A stretch of DNA of 25,927 nt from Suillus spraguei (taxonomy: Eukaryota; Basidiomycota; Agaricomycetes; Boletales; Suillaceae), in NCBI GenBank assembly GCA_016800925.1, contig JABCPU010000805.1, positions 1 to 25,927 on the forward strand. Direction: 5' to 3'. Positions within the stretch are counted from its first letter, which is position 1; each line of letters opens with the position of its first letter. This document shows, piece after piece, positions 16,850 to 25,110 of the stretch. The notes under the pieces are model-generated. The model ran no database searches. It saw only the letters and a list, made by a program, of their open reading frames with translations, and was not told the origin of the DNA. Position numbers and translations under genes: made by a program.

Positions 16850-19178
16850 TCATTCCTCTTTTTCGTCGTACGATTCGGATCCCAACAAAGCAGTCTGTAC
16901 CGGGGGTTCCGGAACCACAGTGACCAGTCTCTTGCGGATTATCCTTCCCACATCGTCAGGTACATCTTCAAAGCGAACCTCGATGTCCTCTACTTTGTCT
17001 CTATCACCTTGAAAAAGCCCTGATTCAAGTCTTCCGTCAGATGCTGCCATGATGAGATCAATCGGATCAGAATAGTCAAAAGATGGATCGGAGGGTTTGA
17101 TTTTTTCTCGGATGAGGCTGTATCCGGCAGCTAATACGGTGACTCCCCAGATCAGGGTAGTCACAACAAGCACGATGATATATGTGAGGGAATTGCTTCG
17201 CCACCATACGTCATGAAATACATCGTGCCGCTTATCGGTCTTGTCATATTCGACGGAACTCCCGAAGCAGAGTATCCAGAACGAAGTTGCTAGATGTATT
17301 TTTCAATAGCATCCCGCAGGATGCATCAAGGTCACCTACAGTAAAGGTGAACTCCGTAATACCACGCCAGTAATTTTCCTGCAAAGTAATCAGTCATGTT
17401 GATATCAGGGAAAGCAGAAAAGTTACCAGTTCGTTGTACATGACTGATGTATCATTTTTACCGTACGCAGTCAAAAATTCACCGATTGGATTGTTGGTCA
17501 TGGCCTGGCTTGACTGGCCTTGAAAATCTACCACAGATGCGATGTACTGAAGTAAAGCGAGATTGGAACTATTTGTTGAACCAGGAGATGTACCGATCGG
17601 ATCGACAGATATGATGCCTCCACTATAAGTGACGTTGACTGTGGTGAGGTAGGGAACGACCTCGCAAATGGTCCTTGGCAGAAAGTTGTACTTGTACTCG
17701 CCAACCACAAAAACATCTGGAAAAAGTTTACTCGCGAGACACCAAAGAATATAACAAAAGCCATACCAAACTTATTTTGGAATATCGCTGAGGTCATCGA
17801 TGATATGGTAGCTGGGTCAGGACATACAACAACGGGGAGAAATCCCTCGACTGCAGGGTTTGTAGAGTCTCCAGAGTTAATAGAATCTCTAGATCCAAAT
17901 TGGGAGAGATTCCTGAAAGGCCTGGAGAATTCCCATGTCCTAAATGTACTGTATCCAAACTCCAATGGTGTTGTTAGAAGTGACATAGGTCAATGAACGT
18001 ATATCTGGAGCTGATTAGCTGTGGACAAGTTTATGGCAGAGATGAACACACTTCCGGAACAATTTGCAGTGGCGTTCCACATGGTTATCACGATCGGTGA
18101 TTCTTGCACAGTAGTATTGCTGAGATCATATGAATATTGACTGGGGTCCATTAGCTGACATGTAACATTTGCTGTGACGCCCTGCTGTGTAACAGTGTAG
18201 GTCTTCACAGTGCCGTTATGAGTGCCTGTATCACGCTCGAAATATCCCCAGTCAGGATTAGTATTAACCGGTACTTTCCCTCCAGAGAACGCCAGGCCAA
18301 CGGCACTCGGCGGGTCTGATGATCCAGAGTACTCCTGTATTGCAGGAAGAACTCCACCTTTCGAGTTTCAAGGAAGCCCATTATCTCTAGGTGCCGAAGC
18401 ACTCACCGGTCGACTGATTGTATAAAACTCCGTTGAAGTTGAACATATTATTCAATTGAACATCCGGCCTCCTTGAGTGTACATCGCAATAAGACCGCTG
18501 AGGAGGGTGAAGAAATTGACCATTTGATACCCAGCTACTTGTGCTAGGCCAGTTCCTCTTGAGCACTCCAAATGTTGCTGCCCATCGAAATTGAAACAGT
18601 AACATACAAGTGTTCAGTTGCAAGGAATTAAAGTCTCCACTCAACCGCTGTTGAAAGGCATTAGATCCCAAGTCTAGTTCTGTTCCGGTTACTGGCACAG
18701 GCCACTGGATGACGGTGGGTAGGAGCAAGGTGCTCCAACTGTACAAACCAGCATCAAACATCTCCCCTGGGTTCATTGAAAATAGTGCAGACCTTGTGTG
18801 CAGAAATGCGACCATCAAAAAACCCCCAACGTGAGGGCCGACAGCTTGAAAGATCTCCATCGCATTACCCAGGTCAGCTTGCTCAGCGCCATTGCAGTAC
18901 GAATCTTGAACAGTGTGATTGGCCCTGAGAGGTGGTGCCGAAGCGCTTTTTTGACGGCATATGCGAAGAACCTGCACAATAACAAAAGGGTAGGATTTCG
19001 GACTAGATGTGTAGAGGAAACGCACATCGAAGTAATGATCGATAAAATAGTTGAGATCAATGTAACTATCAAGGTCAGCACTGTCGGATACTCTACGATC
19101 AGATCAACGATATGATCAGGTAGTGGGAGAAAACTCCATATGCAAGATTTCTGCAACGAAACCCCAGGAAAAACCCAT
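16850..19178 (-). pseudogene. Multi-exon glycosylated membrane protein of an Agaricomycete family, frameshifted
   Basis: The architecture is an N-terminal membrane segment (VLTLIVTLISTILSIITS), a second one (SALTLGVFLMVAFL), a large extracytoplasmic domain with many N-glycosylation sites (NGT, NNT, NVT, NTT, NCS, NLS), a C-terminal membrane segment (YIIVLVVTTLIWGVTVLAAG) and a ~90-residue acidic cytoplasmic tail ending ..SYDEKEE, stop TGA 16852-16850. Blocks such as FAYAVKKALRHHL, SWSTLLLPT, VPVTGTELDL, YTVTQQGVTANVTCQ, LPVVVCPDPATI, YKYNFLPRTICEV and ENYWRGITEF match an uncharacterised family I remember from mushroom fungi. Clear introns: 18972-19025, 18739-18792, 18358-18406, 17717-17766, 17379-17426, 17290-17339. 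Frame changes are needed near 19130, 18817-18827, 18600-18608, 18454-18455, 17990-18001 and 17204; 17880-17990 is unresolved. The start ATG (19178-19176) depends on the first of these. Function is unknown. Confidence 0.8.
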
Positions 19179-20008
19179 GATCACAGTCTGGCCAAGATAG
19201 TCAAGAGAAGCAGACTAGTAGGACTCCAGAGCTGCAAGAAAATTTAATGAACGAGGCCCTGGAGAGTAGTAGGGATTGGCTCACAATTTGGACCAAGTTT
19301 GCCAAGTGCATTTTGAATGCAGGAGCACGGAATGGAGGTGAGGACGCTTGTGGAACATCTTAAGTATTGCTGCAGGGCGTCATTAACTCAGTGCATGTGT
19401 ACAATGGAAGGTGACTCAGCAAGCGAAATAGGCTTACCACGAATGCATCAGACTTCCTTACGGAATCGAAGAGTGCGGCTTATCACCTGCTTGGTACGCA
19501 CATGTCAAAAAGCAAAGAGGAAATGAAGTCCAGGAAATTGGCAGATATGAAGGTACCTAGCACATGGGCAGGTCACCTACCTGGGCACTCTCGACTCATG
19601 TTAGGCCCCAGTAAATTTAATACAACGATGATAGTAGCTATTATTGACGGCAAAAGATAACCTAACTGTGCACGACACGAAAGCATGATAGCATGCAATT
19701 GTGCAAGAGTAGTAAACAACCGGATGAAATCAACATCATGATGTGCACTGGCTTTGATCGATGATCCGAGGTGAATGATGGGGAGTCAAACGTGTGGTTG
19801 GTCCGACTCATTGGACACATACCTGGTGGAGCAATTGTCCAAAGGCGTTTCTTACTTGATGGGCCAGTCAGAGTGCTCACAGACATGCCCAGCGTCCCAG
19901 AGAGGAATTTGGATGCGGGACAGGGCAGCTGGCAGATACGCCATACGTTGCCAGGTGCTAAGCGCTTAACGTCAACATGTGTGACAGTGTGAGTAATCCA
20001 CCAGCACT
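19179..20008. other. Spacer with two unexplained open frames
   Basis: No gene here can be named. One coding-like frame (19415-19660) is listed separately. Between 19662 and 20042 both strands carry long frames: + 19771-19992, and on the minus strand a 126-codon frame with the phrase KKRLWTIAPPGMCPMSRTN. The minus frame has a plausible composition, but I do not recognise it. The downstream edge is the first 72-bp repeat at 20009. Confidence 0.35.
19415..19660 (+). other. Open frame of 81 codons, possible exon or relic
   Basis: The frame is open between stops at 19412-19414 and 19658-19660. The translation (LSKRNRLTTNASDFLTESKS, then AAYHLLGTHMSKSKEEMKSR and onwards) has a normal soluble-protein composition with a Lys/Glu/Ser-rich part. 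There is no early ATG, so it would need an upstream exon. The SKRNRL start is faintly like the end of hAT transposases, but the rest does not follow that family. I cannot name it. Confidence 0.2.
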
Positions 20009-20224
20009 TATGGAAAGCCAGACCACCGTGCTCTACTTTCAAAGCTTCTACTTCTCAGAACCTTCCTAGTAAGGTAATAGTATGGAAAGCCAGACCACTG
20101 TGCTCTATTTCCAAGGCTTCCACTTCTCAGAACCTTTCTAGTAAGGTAATAGTATGGAAAGCCAGACCACTGTGCTCTATTTCCAAGGCTTCCACTTCTC
20201 AGAACCTTCCTAGTAAGTTAAGTG
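20009..20224. repeat. 72-bp tandem repeat, three units
   Basis: Units start at 20009, 20081 and 20153 (TATGGAAAGCCAGACCACTG..) and are exactly 72 bp each. Units 2 and 3 are nearly identical; unit 1 has more substitutions. The core (GCTCTA.TTCCAAGGCTTCC, then ACTTCTCAGAACCTT) is also present once at about 5710-5748 and, in shorter inverted form, at about 22433-22460. The array is therefore an amplified piece of the hAT-derived module. Confidence 0.93.
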
Positions 20225-20337
20225 CTTCCATTGGCCTCCGAACACCCTGTGCGACCAATGACCATTCTACTGTGTCATATAGATCTATTCCTACTACCAT
20301 AAGGGAGTGGGTTATATCGTTTTTTTTTTACCACTGG

Positions 20338-20603
20338 GACCTCATTCAATTCTTCTTGCATGTGTTGCTTTTGACCTTGAATCGTATTCTTCTCTCATCT
20401 TCTCCGATTGCTCGTTCGCTCGGCCAAGTTCGCGTTTCGCTGAAATCTCCATGGCCTCAGTGATCCATTACCGTACTCTCACTGTCGGTGTCGAGTTCGA
20501 GATCATGATATTATGTTTGGGATGAATTGGATTGCTGCATGGCCACGGTTTTGTGGAAAGATGAGACTCCCGTCTCCAATCCTCCATGTCTGGCCTTCAA
20601 CTT
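20338..20603 (+). pseudogene. Possible Ty3/gypsy protease relic
   Basis: In one frame the sequence reads VAFDLESYSSLIFSDCSFAR and later HYRTLTVGVEF. After a frame change near 20494 it reads RDHDIMFGMNWIAAW, ending at TAA near 20603. Ty3/gypsy polyproteins commonly have 'FDSGASHSFIS..FA' followed by 'LTV.VEF...RD.DIILGMDWL', so the order and spacing fit a decayed retroviral-type protease segment. The catalytic DSG is not preserved (D-L-E) and the piece is short, so this is only a moderate call. No reverse transcriptase or integrase follows in the window. Confidence 0.4.
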
Positions 20604-20889
20604 AAGGTGGTGACAGTGTCTCATTGTCCTCGGTTTTTTAGTATCTGCTGATTGCCTTCTGTGTTTCTAGAAACTTCGTGTATACTTAGTGGTAATGTCG
20701 ATCATATTGAACCTGCTGCTAATGATGGTGAATTAAAATTATGTCCCTCGTCGGGGCAATTGTATTGTCCGTAGACGTTCAGACTGGAATTTTATTGTCC
20801 ATGTCATCTTTTTCGGGCCGTGTCAACCAGGATCCCATAAGTTCTCAACTTGAGAAGTCTCGTGAGCCGCCAAGTGAAAGAGTTAAAGA
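20604..20889. other. Spacer before the tRNA-like array
   Basis: There is no supported gene. The open frame at 20741-20983 runs from unique sequence into the first tRNA-like repeat unit and is therefore probably not a protein gene. Confidence 0.35.
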
Positions 20890-21460
20890 CTTTCACCTGG
20901 CCAGTGTGGTTACTGAATCAAAATATGTTTCTCTTTGGAACCTGCTGACGACGAGGTTTTTCTGTCGGAACACGCGGCCTTGACGTTCACTCATTCATGG
21001 ATGGTTTCTTTAGAAGCGCATCGTAACGGGTCTTAGCCAGGTGGTTGCTAAAAGAATCGATTTGTTTGTCTTGGACTGTACAGGTTCGAAACCTACAGTT
21101 TTTTCTATCAGAACACACTTTGGCATTCGTTCATAGATGATTTCTTTAGAGGTTCATCGTAACTGGTCTTAGCCAGGTGGTTGCTACAACAGAATCAAAA
21201 TCTGTTTCTCTTCCACTGTGCAGGTATGAAACCTGCTGACAACAAGTTTTTTTCTATCAGAACACATGTTGACATTCACTTATGGATGGTTTCTCTGGCA
21301 GTGCACCGCAACTGGTCTAGTCTGGTGGTTGCTATGGCAGAATCAAAATCTGTTTCTCCTGCGTTGTGCACTTCCGAAACCTCCCGACGACGAGGTTTTT
21401 TCTATCGGGACACACCTTAACATTCACTCGCGGATAGTTTCTTTGGAAGTTCATCGTAAC
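20890..21460 (+). repeat. tRNA-like tandem array, + strand, first block
   Basis: The units carry a [C/T]CAGGTGGTTGCTA box at about 20901, 21037, 21173 and 21321, so the period is 136, 136 and 148 bp. Each unit reads: tRNA-like body with CAGAATCAAAATCTG and a GCAGGTTYGAAACCTGC-type arm, a T-run, AGAACACACYTTGACATTCA, TGGATGGTTTCTTTAGAAG, TTCATCGTAACTGGTCTTAG, then the next body. TAGCCAGGTGG resembles a Pol III A box, and GGTTCGAAACC at 21083-21093 is an exact B-box consensus. This is a tRNA-derived, SINE-like sequence amplified head to tail. The block ends at the hAT insertion, whose target repeat is ATCGTAAC (21453-21460). Confidence 0.85.
21161..21253 (+). other. Best-preserved tRNA-Leu(CAA)-like body with Pol III-type terminator
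   Basis: The D arm is TAGC / CAGGTGGTT / GCTA (21170-21186). The anticodon arm is ACAGA / ATCAAAA / TCTGT (21189-21205), a perfect 5-bp stem and 7-nt loop with T at position 33, so the anticodon would read CAA (Leu). A variable region of 14 nt follows, long as in class II tRNAs such as Leu and Ser. The T arm is GCAGG / TATGAAA / CCTGC (21220-21236). Eleven bases later comes a T7 run (21247-21253), a typical Pol III stop. The acceptor stem does not pair: the ~7 bases before the D arm are not complementary to TGACAAC after the T arm. So this is a tRNA-related sequence and probably not a working tRNA. Source-tRNA identity is inferred from the loop alone. Confidence 0.65.
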
Positions 21461-21645
21461 TAGTGATGTGCGGGCCCGGCTCGGCCTGAAAGCCCCGGCT
21501 TTGGGGGGCTTGCGCTTTGCAAAACCTCAGGCCAAGCCGTGAGCCCAAGCCGGGCCAAAGCCGTGGCTCGGCTTTGGCTCTAACAACCGCTTTCAAATGT
21601 ACAATGTAATATAAGCATATTTGTAACTATACAGACTTACAGTAC

Positions 21646-21826
21646 TTAGTGACTATCCGCTGAACCAACATCAGACTCTGATATGTCATCCTCCTCATCC
21701 AAAATCAGTGTGTCCCACTTTCAGCCGATTGCGCCACTTGCTAATTGTGATGCCTCCTTGCGAGAAAGCTCGCTCGCTCGAGACGGATGCTGTCATAATG
21801 GATAAATAGTCCCTTGCCAGCGAAGC
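21646..21826 (-). pseudogene. hAT transposase C-terminal relic inside hAT-2
   Basis: Reading the minus strand from 21826, the frame gives ASLARDYLSIMTASVSSERAF followed at once by SQGGITISKWRNRLK. 'LARDYLSI.A.S..SERAFS.GG.T..K.RNRL' is the signature of the hAT dimerisation domain. After RNRLK a frame change leads to an acidic tail (LDEEDDISESDVGSADSH) ending at TAA 21648-21646. The upstream catalytic region is missing and replaced by the minisatellite, so only the last part of the enzyme survives. Confidence 0.85.
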
Positions 21827-21899
21827 CTGATGTGGCTCGAACATATGCGAACGACACGTGAAGGCGCCAGAATGAGAGGAGTGGAGGTACAGGCGAGAG

Positions 21900-22410
21900 C
21901 AGACACAAGCAGATAATCTCAGGCAAGTGAAAACGAGTGCAGGTGGGCCCAGACAACTTCAAATGAGTGCAGGCAAGCAGACGAATACAGACGAGTCCAT
22001 GTGAATTCAAATGAGCGTAGGCAAGCACAGACAAGTCCAGACGAATACAGATGAGTCCAGATGAATACAGACGAGTTCAGACGAATACAGACAAGTTCAT
22101 GTGAGTCAAAATGAGCATAGGCAAGCACAGACAAATGCATGCAAGTCCAGGCAGGTCCAAATGAGTGCAGGCAAGTACAAACGAATGCAGGCAAGTCCAA
22201 ACGAGTGCAGGCAAGCGCAGACGAATGAAAGCAAGTCCAGGCAAGTCCAAACGAGTGCAGGCAAGTGCAAAGAGTGCAGGCAAGCGCAGATGAATGCAGG
22301 CAAGTGCAAAAGAGTGCAGGCAAGCGCAGATGAATGCAGGCAAGTCCAAACGAGTGCAGGCAAGCGCAGACAAATCCAGGCAGATCCAAACAAGCACAAG
22401 GAAGCATAAA
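21900..22410. repeat. Minisatellite of 10/20-bp units inside hAT-2
   Basis: There are about 25 degenerate units of a 20-bp double motif of the form GCAGGCAAGTCCAAACGAGT, with 10-bp half-units GCAGGCAAGT and variants. Larger higher-order copies are visible near 22250-22350, where a ~45-bp block repeats almost exactly. Both strands stay open over long distances because the motif lacks stops, which creates spurious 100-160-codon frames with Cys/Leu-rich or Lys/Gln-rich translations. I do not regard these as genes. The same motif in inverse orientation forms 6320-6488 and 6967-7070. Confidence 0.92.
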
Positions 22411-22763
22411 TGAATGCAGGTGGGTTCAGACAAGTGGAAGCCTTGGAAGTAGAGCACAGTAAGTGTAGTTTGATGCGCACTTACTGTTTGGAAGCCACAG
22501 CAGTGGCGCACATTGCCCCCAATATTTGTAAGCACATTCGGCAATAGTCAGACAAATTTAGACAGATTCATACCTGATGTGCAGATGAGTCCATGGAAGT
22601 CTGTAAAATCGACATCGATGACAGCCTGAGCCGGCGGCTCAGGCTTTTCAACATGTCAAGCCGGGCCCTGGCCGTGGTCAGGCCCTGACTTGGGCCCAGC
22701 TCGGCCTGATCAGGCTCGGCTCGGGCCGGCCCACGGCCTGAAGCTGGGCCGTGCACATCACTA

Positions 22764-23045
22764 ATCATAACTGGTCTAACCTGGTGGTTGCTACATACAA
22801 CAGAATCCAAATCTGTTTCTGTTGGACTGTGCAGGATCGAAACCTGCTGACGCCGAGCTTTTTTCTACCAGAACACACCTTGATATTCACTCGTCAATAG
22901 GTTCTTTAGAGGTTCACTGCAACTGGTCTATCCTGGTGGTTGCTACAGCAGACTTCAATCTGCTTCTCTTTGATTGTGTAGGTTCAAAACCTGCTGATAA
23001 CAACATTTTATTCCAATCACGACACACCTTGTCACTGATGGATAG
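22764..23045 (+). repeat. tRNA-like tandem array, second block
   Basis: This continues the array after the hAT-2 insertion. It has units with CCTGGTGGTTGCTA boxes at about 22781 and 22932, anticodon-arm sequences CAGAATCCAAATCTG and CAGACTTCAATCTGC, T arms GCAGGATCGAAACCTGC and TAGGTTCAAAACCTGC, and T-runs. The anticodon-arm stems are kept although the loops vary (compensating changes at AGA/TCT), which may point to past selection for folding or simply to independent source copies. The block is cut by the solo LTR at 23046, leaving GATAG as its target duplication. Confidence 0.82.
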
Positions 23046-23394
23046 TGACCTCTCCCTGTGGGAATAATGCATTACAATTGTAATTACAAGATACAAGTAT
23101 TGCCTCATGTATTACCTCATTATAATTAATATTAGTCAGAAACATGTTAGATGTTAGAGAGTTTGTTAGAGGATTTGGAGGTTAGTTGTTAGTTGTTAGA
23201 GAGTTAGAAGTCAGCTAGTTAGTAGTCAGTAGTTAGTTAATGTTAGCTAGGATTATATTCTGTCTTGGTTAGTTAGATGAAGTTAGGTAATGTTAGGTAA
23301 TGGGTTGGTGTACTGATAGTTACAACAGTTAATGCAATACATTAGTCTTGTAACTATCAATCAATTAATGCAATATAATGACAGGGTAGCCTCA
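23046..23394. mobile_element. Solo LTR, 349 bp, in the tRNA-like array
   Basis: It starts TGACCTCTCC and ends GTAGCCTCA, so it has TG..CA ends, and is flanked by a perfect 5-bp target duplication GATAG (23041-23045 and 23395-23399). The other repeat units have GGATAGTTTCTTTGG at the corresponding place, which is the expected empty site. The inside is A+T-rich, with a (GTTAG)n-like tract at about 23143-23305 and a 12-bp inverted repeat TGATAGTTACAA (23314-23325) / TTGTAACTATCA (23348-23359) that could act in 3'-end formation. No retrotransposon coding sequence is present. Confidence 0.85.
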
Positions 23395-23480
23395 GATAGT
23401 TTCCTTAGGGTTCATCTTAACTGGTCTTAGCTCTGCAATGTTAATATTTGCTCCATGGCAACTCTGAGTTGAACTCATAC
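23395..23480 (+). repeat. tRNA-like array, truncated last + unit
   Basis: GATAGTTTCCTTAGGGTTCATCTTAACTGGTCTTAGC continues the unit interrupted by the solo LTR. The tRNA-like body that should follow is degenerate (CTCTGCAATG.. in place of CAGGTGGTTGC), and similarity fades by about 23480. After removing the LTR, its spacing from the previous unit (about 140 bp) fits the array period. Confidence 0.65.
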
Positions 23481-25110
23481 CTTTGGACATGCATCCAAGT
23501 TGTTACGACCATGCAAAACCAGAGATTAGTAAGAAGTCCTGGTCTTACATGGGGTTGTACCGGAGGGTTGTAAGTCAAAGGGGCTTGGCCTCAGCTCGTA
23601 CGCTGTGCCCCTTACCCGAGTATGTGCCCTTAATTTCGGATGAAGTCCAAGGGAGAGTTCTGGTGGAGTCCGGATGGAGGGTCCGGATGAACTCTAAGGC
23701 AGGATAGCTCGACAGAGCTCCGATGGACTTCCGGATGAGCGCGGGAATGCGCCGGAACTATTTCCGGAAGGTAGGGAGTAATGGTAACACTACTGGAACA
23801 AGTCCAAGTAGAACAGATGAAGGATGGACCGCTGGACAAAGTCCAGGGCAGGATAGGAGCAGAGCTCCGGAGGGAAAGATGATCATAGATGTCAGAGGAT
23901 AGGATAGGATGGATCCGAAGGTCCGGAGCTCGGAGGAGCGGAGGAGCGGAGGAGCGGAGAGGATGATGGATGATCGGATGAGCATAGCTCTGTGGATCTT
24001 AGAGGAAGTGTTGGCTACTAGAGAGGAGTAGGTCCGGATATGGTGTAGAGATAGTATAGACTACTCCGGACAAGGTCCGGAATAGAAACAGACAGTATAA
24101 GACTACCAAAGGTAGAGTCGGAGGTGAAACAGATGATAGACGGAGATGGACGAAGTCCGAAAAGATTATAGACATAGGATCAAAGCTCCGGCCTAGGGAG
24201 TGATCCCATAGGCCTGAGTCGGAAGCTTACAAGGGCCGGAGCCCAAGTGCAAGAACGAGATGGAGTTATATAGACATGATAACAGGATACAGAGTAATCA
24301 AAGGAATATACAGAAGTAGGAACAATGAATCAGACTAAGGTCTGCAGGAGTTGTACTACAAGTTTATATACTGTAGGAGCATGCCGGAGGGTAAGTACGG
24401 ATAGTCCGAGGCTATGTCTGAAGCATACGGAAACACATTAGTAAGTACAGCGGGACATAAGGCTATGAACTCGGAGATGAAGCTCGTATGAAATACTTAT
24501 CAAGACGGAGGCAGAGATCACCGAGAACCGGAAGCACAGAGATACCCAGAAGCTGGAGGCACTTCGCATCTGAAAGTCACGTGGATACATTCCTTCTTCC
24601 TTCACTGCCGTCATCAACACATATGCTCCTGGTCCCTATCCCTTACAACAACTTTGTCATCTCTGTCAACTTTCAATCCCTTTCTCTTGTTAATGTCACC
24701 CTACTCTCAATTCACCATCTCAAAACTAATATTTGACCCTCGCTATTCTACCAAACCATACTCATTATACTGCCACTCATTCAAAATTTTGTACTCTTGT
24801 TCCTCTCTGTTCTACTCTACCCTATCTGACCTAATCATCTGGCTCATCCATCGCCGACAACCCTTAATTATTTTCCATATATCTAGCTCATGTACACTCT
24901 GGTATCAACAGCAAATTCTATCCTAGATTCCCTGCTCAAAAAGCACCTTAGAAAGTCCTTAGAGTGTCTCATCTGCTAACCACTCTCGAAAGTATAGTCC
25001 TGTTTGCATTCTAACTACGTCGATTCGTCCTCACCGCTATCGCCTCTCACCTCTCTTATCTCACTCTTGTTCTGTTCTCTTTTCCCCTTCAAACCACCAC
25101 AAGCCTTACA
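23481..25110. other. Non-coding region between the opposed arrays
   Basis: No gene is supported. From about 23635 to 24240 the sequence is purine-rich and dense in TCCGGA/CCGGA motifs, including a short GGAGGAGC(G) tandem at 23927-23965. TATA-like stretches GTTATATAGAC (24263) and GTTTATATACTG (24361) follow. From 24590 to 25110 the sequence becomes pyrimidine-rich (many CTCT, CCTT runs). The block starting TGTTACGACC near 23501 could be a large LTR, but I could not find a matching right end or target duplication. Confidence 0.4.

Larger units (their letters stand above)
21461..22763. mobile_element. hAT-superfamily element (hAT-2), 1303 bp, non-autonomous
   Basis: The ends are TAGTGATGTGC.. 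and ..GCACATCACTA, an 11-bp perfect inverted repeat. Flanks are ATCGTAAC (21453-21460) and ATCATAAC (22764-22771), an 8-bp target duplication with one transition. Both subterminal regions (21470-21580 and 22620-22750) are full of GGCTCGGC/GCCGGGCC-type motifs. The interior has a transposase C-terminal relic on the minus strand and a large minisatellite, so the element cannot move by itself. It sits inside a tRNA-like repeat unit, in the TTCATCGTAACTGG segment that is intact in neighbouring units, which independently confirms the insertion point. The first eight terminal bases are shared with the element at 3408-5283; the subterminal repeats differ. Confidence 0.92.

Noticed and set aside
18815..19156. 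Start of the membrane protein at 19156
   Set aside because: The codon there is TTG, not a normal start in fungi. A better ATG exists at 19178-19176, although it requires a one-base frame correction.
21161..21253. A functional tRNA-Leu gene
   Set aside because: The acceptor stem does not pair and the unit is tandemly repeated with variable loops, so it is tRNA-derived rather than a working tRNA gene.
21919..22544. Long open frames on both strands in the minisatellite (up to about 160 codons, Cys/Leu-rich or Lys/Gln-rich)
   Set aside because: They arise because a stop-free 20-bp repeat is read in several frames. No start context, splice signals or conserved non-repeat sequence supports translation.
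23501..24590. A ~1.1-kb LTR beginning TGTTACGACC
   Set aside because: No matching right end with CA and no target duplication could be found by eye, so the borders are unsupported.
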